Shown one piece after another: positions 1-12,400 of a DNA stretch of 64,000 nt (its first letter is position 1; the number at the start of each line of letters is the position of its first letter). The translations under genes and the position numbers were made by a program. The DNA comes from Eudorina sp. 2006-703-Eu-15 (Eukaryota; Chlorophyta; Chlorophyceae; Chlamydomonadales; Volvocaceae): contig BDSI01000134.1 in the NCBI GenBank assembly GCA_003117195.1, positions 188,501 to 252,500 on the forward strand. The letters are read 5' to 3'. The notes beneath the pieces are model-generated. The model had not been told where the DNA came from, ran no database searches, and was given only the letters and a program-made list of their open reading frames with translations.

Positions 1-3000
1 GTGGCCGTCCTCCTTCGTGTTGGCTTCCATGCTGCAATACCTGGGCGCCCGCCGGCCGGCGGCTGAAGTACGGCTGGTGACGGCGCCCGTGTCCAGCAAG
101 CGGTACGACAAGCCACGCATACCCTCACACGCTGAGCTGGTGGCGGCGCTATCGCCCCCCGCGGCGGCAGGGGGGCCGCCCGAATCGGCGGGGGCGGCGG
201 CGGCGGGCCGCTGGCCGGGGCTCACCGGTCTGGTGCTGGGGCCGGAGAGCTTCGACCCCGGCGGCGGCGGCGGCGGCGGTGGGTCAGGTGCGGACGTGGC
301 GGTTGGTCCAGGGAACGCAGCTGGGGACCCGGACGCCGCGTCAGCAGCAGCATCAGCAGGAGGGGGCGGCGGCGGCGGCGGCGGCGGCGTGGCCTGGCTG
401 CCGCTGCTCGCCGCCGTTAACGCCGCCGCCCGGGTGACCCTGGAGCAGCTGACGTTGTGGGAGGTGTGGCCGCTGGCGGCGCTGCTGGGGCCCGGAGGCG
501 GCGGTCTCGGGGGTCCGTCGCAGTGCCTGATGGGGCTGCGGCGGCTGGTGCTGTCGGACCAACAGGTAGGGTGTGAAGGGGGTGTGGTGGGGGTGTGGTG
601 GGCGTGTGTTGAGGGTTGTGGAGAGGACTCAGAGCCCCGGGGGAGGGGGGGTATGGGTACACTGAGGGGGTAGACGGGGGCTTCCCGGGCGGGGGCGGGG
701 TCGGGGGCGGGTTGGGGTTTAGGGGCGGGGCTGAGTCCGCGAAGCGGCAGAGAACAGGACCGCCCACTGGAGGCTGTTGGAGGTGGTTGGAGACGGTTGG
801 AGGCGGCTGGAGGCTGCTGTTAGGGTCTACAGCGCAGAGTGATGGTAGCAGTTGCATTTTCCGAATCTTCCTAATGCCATGTATTGATGGGTTCCGTTGC
901 GTCCGTTTGTACGGCAGGCCGTACTGGATCGCGACCGGCTCTCCGCGGAGGCGCTGGCGCCGCTGTCCGCCCTCACCCGCCTCACCCGCCTGGAGCTTGC
1001 GTCGCTGACGGTTAATGCGGCGGCGGCGCCGTGGGGGCCGGGGACCGCCGCCGGGGCGGCGGGCCCGCGGGGACAGCGCCTCCGCCGCGGCGGAGCCGGC
1101 GGCGGCGGCGGCGGTGGTACGGCGGGCGGCGGGCGGGGTCCGGGCGGAGGCGCCTTTCTTGGTCTGAGTCGGGCGCAGGCGGGCTCGCGCGGCGGCGGGG
1201 GCGCGACGTCGCGGCGGGCGGCCGCACCGCCCTTCACGCCGCTGCCGCAGGTAGGACTCGGACGCGGTATCCGGTACGGGCGGTACGGGCGGTACGGCGG
1301 TTTGGCTGCCATGGGTGGGTAGGCGGGGCGGGTTCGGCTTGGGGGGCCTCCAAGAGAAAGGCCGCCCTTTGGCGAGAGTGGCGGGTTTCGCGGCTGGGGG
1401 GATCCGATCTGGCCCCGAGGAGGGACAGGGCGGCGGGGCGGTGGCCGCCGCCGCGACACCACCTTTCGGAGGGCCTGAATGGGCACGCTTGAGGGCGCCG
1501 ACTGGGTCCCATTTCACCTCAGTCACTGCCCAAGTCACTGTGCGGGCTCACAATTGTTACAGGACGTTACAGGACGTGGGGCGGATGGAGCATCGCCGAC
1601 AGGTGATAGCTGGCTGCCCCTCCCACGTGCCCTCCTCTCGTACCTCATCGCCTAAACCCGCCCGCAGGTACGGCACCTCAGTGTCTACCATGCGCTGCGC
1701 ATTGTACGGCCGTCCGACGGGGACATGGCCGACGCGGCTTGGGGCGGCGGCGGCGGCGGCAGGGGTCATGACAGCGGCGGCGGGGGCCCGTACGGCGCTT
1801 CCGCGCCGCTGGCAGCGCTGTTCCCCGGGCTGCGCCACCTGTCGGCGTGTGTGACCCATGGGTCACCGGGCCGGCCGGCTTCGGAGCGCTGGGGATTCCT
1901 GGCGGGTCTGGGCTCCAGTCTGACGTCGCTGCACCTGCGGGCGGTGGCGGCGGAGGACCTGTGCTTGCAGGTGGGGGAGGCGGGTGAGGGTGGCGTCCGC
2001 GCCCCTTGGGGATTCCTCTAAGGGTTTACGGCGAGTACCCCCCAACAGGAATGGGAATGGAATCCCTCCGCACGTCCCTTTGGGGGTTCGGGGACGGAGG
2101 TGGGGCCAACAGCAAGGCCAGAGCGGACCCGGCCATATGGACCCAGAGCACACTGCCCCACACACACGTACTGCCACACGCCCGGGTTTGTCCGTTTGAC
2201 ACGCCCGGGTTTCTCACGGTTTCCCGCCTCGCGGACCCGTCCTCCAATGACACGCACAGGAGCACGCCCCCCCCACACCCAGGGGGTGTGTTTCAATTTA
2301 ATTCCCACCCCCACGCAGGGCCGCAGTGAGGTGCTTGCGGCGCTGACACGGCTGACGTCGCTGCGGCTGTCCTCGGAGAGCGGCAAGGTGGGCCTGGGGC
2401 CGGGGATGGGGGGTTTGGGGCGGCGGGGGGAGGGGGCGATACGGCACGGTACGGCAGCACGGGTACGGCGGAAGGCGGCGGACGGGATTGGTGCCTGCCG
2501 GCCTGCCTGCGTGCCGACGTGGGCTGCCACACAGCGGGGGTCCCACGGGGCGATGCGCGCGGGGTGGAAGGGAGGGTGCTCGGCCCAACCTCGCAGGTCG
2601 CAGCCCGCCGCCCCGCAGTCAGCCACCCACACTCCCGTCCCCGTCCCCGTCCCCGTCCCCGTCCCCGTCCCCGTCCCCGTCCCCGTCCCCGTCCCCGTCC
2701 CCGTCCCCGTCCCCGTCCCCGTCCCCGTCCCCGTCCCGTCCCCGTCCCCGTCCCCGTCCCCATCCCCGTCCCCGTCCCCGTCCCTGTCCCCGTCCCCGTC
2801 CCCGTCCCCGTCCCTGTCCCCGTCCCCGTCCCCGTCCCCGTCCCCGTCCCCGTCCCCGTCCCCACCGCCCCCACCCCCGTGCCCACCTGCCCACCTGCCC
2901 TCCCCCTGCAGATCGAGGGCATCCGGGGTCTGGCCCGCACCGTCGCCTGCGTGGGCCCGGGTCTGGCGGCGCTGCGGCTGTCGCACCTCGCCACGCGAGG

Positions 3001-4603
3001 GACCGACCCGCGGGTCGCTGAGCTGGCCCTCCCGCGCCTCACCCGCCTGGACTTCCTGGCCTGCTCGGGAGACCTGGTGGGGGCGTTCGACGGCCTGGCG
3101 CTGAGTGCCGTACGACTGCGGCGCTTGGAGGCGAGGCCGGGGGCGGGGGCGGGGGTGGGGGCTGAGATGGGGCGGGATGGGGGTCTGTGTGTGAAAAAGC
3201 CCGGGCCTGTGCGCTGCTCACCTGTCATCCCGCAGTTTGGGTGTGTGTTGTGTGTGGGAGGGGGGCGTTGGCGGGTTTGTGGCGATGTCGCTGTGGGTGG
3301 TGGCCACTGGGGCGGTCGAGTGTGGCTGGAGCGGGTGCGGAGGTGGAGTCTGGGTGGGCAGCGGAACCGCAACACACACGGGGGGGGGGAGCCACCCGGC
3401 CACCCACGCCTCTCAGATGCGGTGGAAGAGGCGGAGCGGCCGCAGTGACTGCGGGCCAGGGCCGAAGCCCATTCCGTGCCCCCCTCTGACAGTGTACTGG
3501 CATTGCCCTACGCTCCGCCCTCCCCCTTGCCCTACGCCCTCTCATTCACCCCCTTCCCCCTCCTCCCCCCTCCCCTCCCCTCAGTTGCGGGAGTGTGAGA
3601 CGGTGCGGCCCAGCGACCTGCAGTGGGCTCTGGAGCGCCAGGTGGGGTGGGGGCGGGGGGCGGGAGGGGGCTGAGGGGGTGAGAGGGTTGAGGGGATGGA
3701 AGGGTTGGGGGCCTAGGTGGGGCCTATCCCTTTTCTTTGGCAGTGCTCATCACCTCTCCAAGTGCTTCACCAAGTGTGTAAATGGGCGTTGGGGTCCCGT
3801 GGCAGTCTTCGTCTCCGTCTCCCGGGTCGGTGTGTGGAGGGGAGGATCTCGCCCCCTGCCCCTGCTCCTGCCCCTGCATGGACAACCCAGCACCTCCCCA
3901 GCCTGGCCCCTGCCCCCCTCCCCCCTCACAATGTCTGTCAAATCCCTTCCCCTCAACACGACTGACAGCTACATGTCTCCGATTCGTCTTACTCTGTTTC
4001 GACACCAAACGACGCCTTCACCGTCGTCGTCGACTCTGGCGATCCATGGCACTGTACCGTTCTTTTCCAATCCGACCTTCGATCTGGCAGCGGCAGCGCA
4101 GCTTCAAAATGTCCACCAATTCCCTATAATTCCCCCCCTCCCCTCCCCCTCCCCCCTGTCCTGGGCCCCCTCAGGTGGGGCTCCGTCAGCTGGTGGTGCT
4201 GGATTGCCCCGGACTCACCACTCTGGGGCTGCGGGCAGGCGCGGCAGGAGCCGGACAGGGACAGGGACAGGGAGCCGGAGGGGTCCCGACAGCCACCAGC
4301 AGCAGCGGGGCCAGCACCGGCGGCGCCCTCACCGCCGGTGCGGTGCTGCGGGCGGCGCTGCGGACCGCCTCCGGGCTGTGCGGCATCTCGGCGGATGTGA
4401 CGGACTCGGCGGAGGCGAGGGAGCTGCGGCGCAGCCGGCGGCGGGGAGGCGGGGGAGGAGGGGGCGGGGGAGGGGAAGGAGGGGGCAGGGGGGTCACGCA
4501 GGGCTGGCGCGGGGAGGAGGACGAGGAGGAGGAGGAGGCGCGGGCGCAGGTACGGGTCGCGGTGGGGGATGGCTTCACTGCGGACGATCTGGAGAAGCTG
4601 TAG
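1..4603 (+). CDS. Leucine-rich-repeat protein, 5'-partial, 7 exons
   Basis: Exons read as <1-565, 918-1250, 1668-1970, 2319-2387, 2912-3130, 3585-3641 and 4175-4603 (TAG). Every junction is phase 0, and together they give about 657 residues. The frame is open to the window edge, so the true start lies upstream of the first Met at base 17. Successive exons carry leucine-rich-repeat segments such as LRRLVLSD, LTRLTRLELASL, LTSLHLRAV, LTSLRLSS, LAALRLSHL, LRRLELRECETV and LRQLVVLDCPGLTTLGL, separated by Gly/Ala-rich inserts. LRR proteins are protein-binding solenoids; the irregular spacing and Cys-containing repeats recall the FBXL/AMN1-like class, but no F-box is visible in the part present. 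The intron at 3131-3584 appears to use a GC donor (GAG|GCGAGG), because joining there restores a clean repeat (LRRLE|LRECE). A GT alternative at 3109 breaks that repeat. The specific function is unknown. Confidence 0.75.
2634..2863. repeat. (CCCGTC)n hexanucleotide microsatellite in LRR intron
   Basis: About 38 copies of a CCGTCC/CCCGTC hexamer, with a few single-base slips, lie inside the intron 2388-2911. Because the unit is a multiple of three, all frames stay open on both strands. This explains the long Pro-Val, Pro-Ser and Gly-Asp/Gly-Thr ORFs here, which are not genes. Confidence 0.95.
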
Positions 4604-4816
4604 ATGAGGACGCGGTTTCGGGGCCGGGGCCACGGCGGGAGGGCAACCAGGTCGCCGGCTGTGGGGTCTGGCGGTCCTTGGCGCGAACGTATATGTGGTG
4701 TTAACCCGCCAAGCGCGTTGTCCAGAGCTGCAAAGTTCGTCTGGTTCGTCATAGGTCATTTTCACCCGGGATAGGTAGCGCCCTTTCATCTCTCACTCTG
4801 GCAACTCACACATGGG

Positions 4817-4821
4817 TGTAA
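4817..4821 (+). terminator. TGTAA poly(A) signal for the LRR gene
   Basis: TGTAA, the usual algal (Volvocales) polyadenylation signal, is found about 215 bases after the LRR stop codon. Confidence 0.5.
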
Positions 4822-6925
4822 CGACGACGGGTCTGATCTCTGATGGTGGAGACGCTGCTCCTCACGGCGGGCCGCGAGGACGTACCGTAACTGACGCACA
4901 CACGTGTGAGCTCGTGTGTGGCCGGGGCCGACTGCTGCGAACGAGGCGCCAGCGAGGCACCCGTACCCCTGCCCTGCCCTGCCCTGCCTGAAGCGGCCTA
5001 CATGGCACTGGCCACGTGCTGTCCTGTTTGATCGACTTGTTCTTACAAAAAATAGGCGTACCCCAGGTACCGACCCATACCCCAGGTACCGACCCAGACC
5101 GCGAATCGCTTCAGGCAAGACACGTGCTTGAGCGGCGTTCACGGCGCAAGCGCGCAGCTGTGGTTACCGAACAATGAGACTCGACTAGGGGGGGCGTGAG
5201 AGGGTGCAGCGCTGGGTGCCTCAGAAGTGGTGGTAGCTGCCTGTGTGGGCGACCTCCCCCGTGCTTGGCTTTATCCATTTCTGGGGATTCGGCCCTCTGC
5301 TGTGCCTATCCCTTTGGTAGTGTTGTCCTGCTGCGCGCCTCTGCTTGCTTCGGTGTCTGGCTGGGTGGGGTCATGGCCCGGTGTGTTTTTGTGTGCGGCG
5401 TTGAGGTGTGTCTTGCCGCCTTGGCGGTGGGGCCTGCTGGGGCTCGCCCTGGTATACACCGGTGATCCCGTTGGGGTCCGCTGTAACGTTCATTCATTCA
5501 TTCGGCACGTGGACAGAACGGTGGCCTTCTGCGCCACAACAGCCGTACATCGCCAAAAACATCGCGCACCGCCCAAGCGACGACGAGACAGTACGAGACA
5601 GTGCGAGCAACCATGTAATGCGTACAACGCACGACAGCCGATTGCTCAGGGTTAGTTCCAACTGCCAAGCGAGGTCCATCAACGGGTCTTTCAGAGGAAT
5701 CGCGTCACCACCGCGGCAACAACCAACACAGGCACGACATCATCGTTGGAGCACAGCCGAGATGCCGTGACCTTCCCACCACAAACAACCACCACCAAAA
5801 AACGAACCACCAACGCACGCACCGTGCAACGATTTCCCTGCCACGACGTGTCGACGACTGCAGCTCACACAGATCTCACAAGCAAGGGCTTGCTCCTCAC
5901 CCCGCCTTTCTGGTTGCAACGCTCGGCCTGCGGCGAGGCACGCCGGCTCTACCGTGGGGTACGGGCTCGTGCGCCCCCTGTAGACGTGGCGCAGGAATGC
6001 CGGCCCGCAAGACACCACAGAATGCGGAGACGCGTCCCGCCTTACGTCAACTGTACACCGACGATGCCATTGGCTGCAAGTAATGCAAATTTTCTCCGTA
6101 AGAACGATTTACTTTTCTGGATGTACTAACCTTACCATCTCGACCGGGCTTCCGCCTTCGAAGCTTAGACCGTGCTCCGTGCTCCCAAAAGAATGCAGTC
6201 GAGCAAAACCCAAATTTGATTCCGGACATGTTCCGAGGCGCAAGAAAATAAAGAAACCAGGGGAGAAAGGCCCCCCTCAGGTCCGGCGACACATGCAGCG
6301 ATGTTGAACTCGGTGATGTACGGCACTGTTGACCGTCTGTCTCCCTCTGAATGAAAACAGGAGACGACAGCCTGCGAGAGACCATTCATCGCTTCACCAC
6401 ACACCACAGATATAAAACCCGCGCACATATACCGTCCCGGGCACCGTTCCGCTTACTGCCGTATCATACCAGCGAGAAGCAGAACTACACGGCACGTGCA
6501 TTATTTTCGTGTTATCCACAAAAAGACATCGCAATGTTCAGTACTTCTTCACGCATGCAAGTCGATGTACCCTTGCTCCAGTACTGGTTCCCGCCCGGTA
6601 CCCTCCCTAACTGGTCACACCAAGCGCAGTGCGACCAGAAAGCGAGAGGAGTTCCCTGATAGGGTCATAGGACTGCATCAAGATCTTGAGCAACAGGCCA
6701 CTGCAGAGTGCTTTGGAACAACCGACGGTGTCGAGACTTTGCCTTGCAACATCCCACGCCATGCAAGTCAAGCTCCAACTTCTATATAATTGTCAGTAAA
6801 TTACCGCAGAAGGACCAAAAGTGCGCTTCCGGTTTGGCGAGCATAGTGGTCCGCTCCCACCGTTTGTCCAAGGCCAACAGTCGTCGGCAGCGCCACCGGG
6901 TTGTTAACCAGGGAAGCTCTTCTTA
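4822..6925. other. Intergenic, lower GC, no supported gene
   Basis: No ORF here shows recognisable motifs or exon-like continuity. The stretch holds one copy of a dispersed (CATT)-tailed repeat (5440-5510, listed separately) and a short tandem GTACCGACCC duplication near 5057-5097. Base composition is clearly less GC-rich than the flanking genes. Confidence 0.5.
5440..5513 (+). mobile_element. 3' tail of a LINE/SINE-like repeat, copy 1
   Basis: The stretch ending GGGGTCCGCTGTAAC then TTCATTCATTCATTC closely matches 33065-33125 over about 60 bases and 19885-19921 more weakly. A conserved 3' end followed by a variable short tandem tail (CATT)n is typical of non-LTR retrotransposons and SINEs. 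No reverse transcriptase or internal promoter was recognised upstream. Confidence 0.5.
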
Positions 6926-7402
6926 TTAAGCCCCGCTCGCAAGTGCCGCCACGTAAGACGCCTCGAAGCTTGTCGCAGACGGGAACAGCACGTTGAGAGG
7001 CGATGCCTTGGCCACGGGACCTTGCGTCACATACTTTTGAATCTTATTGTCGGTCCGCGGCAGGTCGTGTTGCATCAGTGCTGTGGCGACACTGTAGGCG
7101 ACCACGCCACCTGACGTCAGCATCGCAACTGTCCCGAAGATAGCCATATTCGACATGCGGGAAGACGATTCTGAAGACAGCGATGTAAAGTTGTATGTAT
7201 GCCAGTCGGGCACGGGTTCGGTCTTCATAGTGACCGAGGAGTACTGCGAAAGAATCGCGGCTCCGTATCTCTCGATCTCGATTTGCAACCCTTCAAAAAG
7301 CTCTCCTGCAAGTATCGTCTCGTGCCAGTGGTGGATGCTATCTATTGGTGCATTACCTGCACACATGCTGAAGCGGCGGAGCGCTAGACTCGCATGTTGC
7401 AA
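6926..7402 (-). CDS. Unknown ORF with one hydrophobic segment
   Basis: An open frame of about 158 codons on the minus strand ends in TAA at 6926-6928. The first ATG in frame is near 7366 (MCAGNAPIDS), giving about 146 residues; upstream the frame stays open for some 30 codons to a TAA, so a spliced 5' exon is possible. The sequence is of mixed composition, unlike the Ala/Gly-rich chance frames elsewhere. It has one likely membrane segment (AIFGTVAMLTSGGVVAYSVA) followed by a polar tail. Codon use is less GC-biased than in the neighbouring genes. I recognise no family. It could be a genuine lineage-specific gene, a fragment of a mobile element, or a chance ORF. Confidence 0.3.
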   Translation of the reverse strand: MQHASLALRRFSMCAGNAPIDSIHHWHETILAGELFEGLQIEIERYGAAILSQYSSVTMKTEPVPDWHTYNFTSLSSESSSRMSNMAIFGTVAMLTSGGVVAYSVATALMQHDLPRTDNKIQKYVTQGPVAKASPLNVLFPSATSFEASYVAALASGA

Positions 7403-8345
7403 CTGCTGTCGTGAAAATTTCCATAAAATTGCATTTCCGCTTCCTGACAGAACGTGACATATATTGGGAATTTCCCTTTAATTATGTAACAGTTCCGCAG
7501 TTGCGCTTGAAAGGATTCCCTGTTGCGAACTGCAGAGTAAGACGTTGAAACGATAAATGCAAAGGGAACAACAACAACAAAAAATCAATGGTTTACATGT
7601 TTTCATGAATGGTTGAAGGCGTTTTGCGCCAACGGCGGAGCTGGCGCCGAAATGTTAGCATCGGGAAACAAAGCTCTGGAGCGCGAGACAGACGTTTCGA
7701 TCTAACTATCAAGTCAAATGAATGCAATGAGCTGGTCTCATGATTTCCAGCATGAAGTTGCGCGCGTGGCTGTCCCAAGAAAGGTTTTTTCTCTACACTG
7801 TCTGCTGCACCGCGATAACCATTTATCATCATTACTCAATGCTTTGAATTTGTAGTGACGACTTTTCCGGGCCCAAGGAGAGAGCCGACCTTGCCAACCG
7901 GTGTCATGCCTCCTAGCGCGACAGCACTAACCGCACCGCACATATGGAACTCACGAGAAATAGTTCAGGGTAAGTGGGGCCGATGATGTCGGGCATGGAG
8001 CTTGCAAATGTCCTTGCACTGTGGCTCATGTCAGATGCAGGGTACCGTGTGTGGCCCATGGGTTCGAGAGGGGCAAACAACTGTCAATGTCATGCCCCCC
8101 CTGCGCTATGCAGGAGTGGGTTCTCCAGCTTGACCTCGCCGCAATGGAGCACGAAGGAAAGCAGCCCATCGGCAAGGAATTGAACGCCCAAAGGAAATGA
8201 ACGCCAAGCAATGTTGGGTCGATCATGGCAGCTGAGCGTCCAGCAACATTCCCATCTCCGCCCAACAAGTCTGGGCGACAATGACGTGCTGGTGATGTGG
8301 TTGGTGATGACGTACCAGCAGTGATCTCAAGCCCTGCTGGGCAGC
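7403..8345. other. Intergenic, lower GC, nothing recognised
   Basis: Only short frames without motifs are present on either strand. No repeats longer than simple runs were noticed. Confidence 0.4.
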
Positions 8346-8882
8346 ATGGTGGGAGCAGCGCAGACGCCGCCGGGGGCGTATCCCAACATCACTGCGGCGA
8401 TGCAGCTGCCTGGCGGGGTAAATGTCGGTCCTGGTACAGCAGGCCTGGCTGGTGCCTTGCAGGCGCTGATCACGGGTGGCCTCAACCAGCGGCTGGTCAA
8501 CTGCAGCCACTGCTTGCACGTGTGAATGCTACAGGGTTGCTTATTCCGGGTGGCAATCAGCGTCCTCAGGTTGTCATGCATATTCCTTGTAACGGTTACC
8601 CTGGGATACCTTACATATCCCTGTCCCATATCCCAACGGGAGGTCTGTGTGTCGGTAGAAAGGGCTCCTCCTAGGAAGCCCATCAATGCATTCACGGCCT
8701 TACGCCGCGACATGAGATCCGTTCCTAGTCAGCAAGCACTGAAGTTGGCTGAGCTGCCGCGGCGCTGGACCACCTTGACGGCTGCGGAACGCATGAGGTA
8801 TTTCGATGCGTACGAGGTGGCAAAAGAAGAGTACCAGGCGCAGGTGCCGCCGCCTCCCAGCAAGAAACTGAAGAAGGCGTGA
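8346..8882 (+). CDS. HMG-box protein, 3' exon certain, 5' part unresolved
   Basis: The last exon, probably starting at 8659 after a TAG acceptor, encodes a short HMG-box-like segment. It starts PRKPINAFTALRRDMR, continues through a W and an ERMRYFDAYEVAKEEY helix, and ends in a basic tail (SKKLKKA, TGA at 8880-8882). HMG boxes are L-shaped DNA-binding domains of chromatin proteins and transcription factors; this one looks short in the first helix region. Upstream, two other frames look protein-like: MVGAAQTPPGAYPNITAAM from 8346, and NATGLLIPGGNQRPQVV around 8526-8580. Joining them needs a frame change that I could not place on clean splice sites. The locus is either a spliced gene or a decaying copy. 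It sits in lower-GC DNA between the LRR gene and FIGL1. Confidence 0.45.
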
Positions 8883-9436
8883 CGGGATACAGGAATGCCA
8901 GGATTGCTGGCTCCCGTCGACTACCGTATGGGAGTAATACTGTGACCAATCAAGTGTCGCTGGTGCGAGTGCTTTGTGGGAATAATGTTGGGGAGCTGCG
9001 GTGACTGACAGCTCGAAAATATTACGAAATAAGGAACAGCAGGATAAGGGACAGCGGGAAATCAGGATCAAAGTGGGCCACACCCAGTAAATTCCTTTCA
9101 AATTTTATGCATGAAGCAGAAGTTATATATTATGTTCGGCAAAGGTTCCTTTGCGCATCACAAGTAAAGGGCTGTTTCGCAAAGAAAGGCTCACAATGTG
9201 TGCAAGATACAGACTTTGTAAAATCAATCAGAGCAAAATCAATCCGAGTAGCACAGTTGGCGCGCGTCGTCCCAATTCGGTTGTCGGTCCGGCCCTGCCG
9301 GACGCTCGTCCCAGCTCGGCCCAGTCTAGCGACGCGTGCTACCCGCTGTTTACTGCACACGGTGCACACACTGGGAAATAATTTTCAAAAATAAGTTCCA
9401 ATGGCATAGGTAATTACATGGAGCCGAGTTCTGTCT
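8883..9436. other. Intergenic between HMG-box exon and FIGL1
   Basis: AT-richer spacer. A TGTAA at 9215-9219 could serve the HMG-box transcript. No further gene is seen. Confidence 0.4.
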
Positions 9437-12400
9437 TTGAGAGACTCGTTAGCGAACTGTCAGGTGGCTTCAAGGAAGTGCCGGGATGGATGTCCTGCTC
9501 CGACTCAGACTGCTGCATTTTGGCGCCGAGGCTCTACCTCCGGGATCAGAACAACAGCAGGCCAAGGCGTTGCAGGCGAGGCTGGTCTTGCGCCTCTCAA
9601 TCGCTGCTTCACGCGACTCACGGCTACGTCAGTCCGCCTCTGTGCGCAGCTGAAATGCTTCTTAGCGTCACTTGGAGTGCCTGAATCCGACCGCACCCAT
9701 GCGGCTGCGGACGCGATGCTGGACGCTGGTGCCCCAGCTCGTCGGGAAAGGCTGTGGGGCTCAGTCATGCACGCGGCGGGACTAGACAAGGACTTCTGCA
9801 TCCAAGCAGGCGCACTGGCCGAGGTACGTAATCCTATCCCTGTCGTTGTGTCCGGAGGTCTGCACCCCATCCCCGTCGACACAGCCTGTTGAGGCGCACG
9901 TCCCTCTCAATGACCGAATATCGCTTACCACCTGTCCCCGTTGCCGCAGCTCGACCTGTCAGAAGCCGTGCTCAAGGGCTCTCCCTTAGCCGATCTGGCC
10001 GAAAGCACAGCAGCCGCGCGCGAGGCGTCGCTCAAGGTGCGGTTTTGCTGGATGGGGTACAATTCTGAAGCAGCTCCGCTGCCCCCTAACTTCTGTCCCG
10101 TGGCGATCTGGGTCGCACCGGAGGCGGCCCGGATTGCTGCCGGCCAAGCATGGACGGCCTTTCCTGTATGCGTTCATCTCCAGTCTTGGAAACTGCAATG
10201 TGCTGGACGACCCGATCATGTGCCATGGGACGGTTCCTTGCGGTCATCAAAGGCTGCGGCCGTCAACATGCACATCATGTGCCAATCGCGATGATCGATC
10301 ATCTGACGTTTGCACACACGCCCCCAGACATCCGGCCCTGTCATGGGCTCCAGAGCTCCCAATGGCGCCCTTACACTGTGCCGCGCGCTCTGACCCAACC
10401 CACATCGCAGATGCACCGGGCAATGCTGGACTTTCATCACCATCGGCAGCAACAGCAACAGCAACAGGTGGGCACTGCCCAGCGCACGGGCAGCGGCGGG
10501 ATGAGGTTCGACTCCGCAGCCGCACCGGGCCAGGCAAGCGCCGGAAACCCAACCCAGGTGTGCACCGCGTGGGAAGGGGTAAGAAACAGCACTTGGTTGG
10601 TGCGCTCTTTGCCGCCGGCCAACCGCACGATCATGTCTGGATCCTCGGCGGAAGCTGTCCAAAGGGGCAGCGTGTGCACCTCTGGATGCAGACGGACCCG
10701 CCGCCAAGGGTCCTCCACGTCACACAGAAACGCTCCTGCAAACATGTATAGCGATTCAAGGCCAGCGCCTTTGGTGGTGTCCATGTATCTGCAGCGTCCA
10801 TGCATCTGCAGCGCCCATGCATCTGCAGTGTCCATGCATCTGCACGCTGGTTTGTGATTGCGGTATGTGTCGATGTGCGGTATGCGTGGACTGCTGGCCG
10901 TGATCTGCGTCCAGTCCCTTGCATAAGACCGGGTGAGAGCGCCCACACCCAGGGAACCATAGCGGCAGAGTTGTCGTACGCAGTGTGCATCTACCACACT
11001 GAGGGGCTTGCGCCCGCCGCTGTGCCCCGGTCGCTCAGGGCTTCGTCCCGGCTTCGGCAGCAGGCGCGCAAGGTGCCGCGGCCGGGGGCCCCCGGCCCGG
11101 GGTCGCGGCCGCGACCCGCCCTGCCTTCAAACCGCCCGTGCCCACCGCTCCGCAACCGGCGCCTTTCCAACCGCAGCCCGGCCTGGGACTGGGGCCGGGG
11201 CCGGGACATCCCGCTGCTGCGGCGCCGGCTGCGCCCCAACAAGGTAGTGCACCGACGTAGGCGTCCTGTGTGTTTGCTTGGACCGAACTCCGAACTCCGA
11301 GTTACGTGCATGGGAGGGGCGAAGGGCAAAGTGGTGTACGGCTTGACCCTAGACGGACCGCAGGGGCGTGGGAGTGCCATCGCAAGTCCTGTATGATCCT
11401 GTCGTTTGGGGGGGAGAGGCACAAGGTCTGTGGCACGCACACCTCACTCCCCGGGTGCGTGACCCGATCGCCCGGAATCACCTGTAAACGCACTTGGTGT
11501 TTGTCGGACTGCCTCGTCGGCTACTCCGCCGTAGACGGGCCGAACCAGCGGTGGCAAGCGCCAGGGGCCGGCAGCGGCGGCATCGCCGCCGGCCACAGCT
11601 TCCAAGGCCCTGCGTTCGGCGGCGCTGGTTGCGGCCACCACGGTCCCGGCGGCGGCGGGGGCGGCGGCGGCGGTAACGGCAGCGGCGGCAGCGGCGCGTC
11701 CCGATGGGCGGCCGGGAAGCGCCCGGCCACTGTGGACCTGACTGCAGCGCCCGACGACGACGACCGCGGCATGGGCCCCTCCGGCGGCGGCGGCGGAGGC
11801 ATGGGCGGCCCCGGGGGCTTCCGGACCGCCCGTGCCCAGCTCGTGGCGGACAGCGTGCGGAAGGGCCAGGCACCGCCCACGTTTTCAAACCAGGCAAGGC
11901 CCGATCGGGGACCCACCAAGGGCGGTACCGGGCACGCAGCCTGTCGTTGCGCGGCTACCTGAGCTGTCCACCCGCTCGTCCTATCGATACCACGTGCGCT
12001 CCTACCAATACAAGGGCACCGCGGCCCCTTGAGTGATATGCACATGTAGATGCGTATATATAATATGTAATTGTGTACATATAACATGTAAATGTTACAC
12101 GTATGCCTGAATAATGGAAAGACCGGTACCTGCATTCAGCCGGGCCCCGTGTTGCCATCATGTCGCGTCGCGTCGTCCCGCAGGCGCCTCGCACCGGCTT
12201 GATGCGGCCGCAGAAGAAGCAGCAGACGGGCGGCGGGGGGGCCGGCGGCGGCGGCTCCAGTGCGAGGGGCTTCGTGCCGCCGTTCGTGGCGCGCGGGATT
12301 GAGGGCCCCCCGGGGGCCGGCGGAGGGGGGCCCGGCGGAGGAGGGGCCGGCGGAGGGGGACCGTTCGACGGCGAGGGCGAGAGCCCGTACCCGCCCCGAC

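Noticed and set aside
2018..3375. Long ORFs rich in Gly-Asp, Gly-Thr, Pro-Val and Pro-Ser on both strands
   Set aside because: Generated by the (CCCGTC)n microsatellite, whose unit keeps every frame open. The real exons on the + strand (2319-2387, 2912-3130) flank it.
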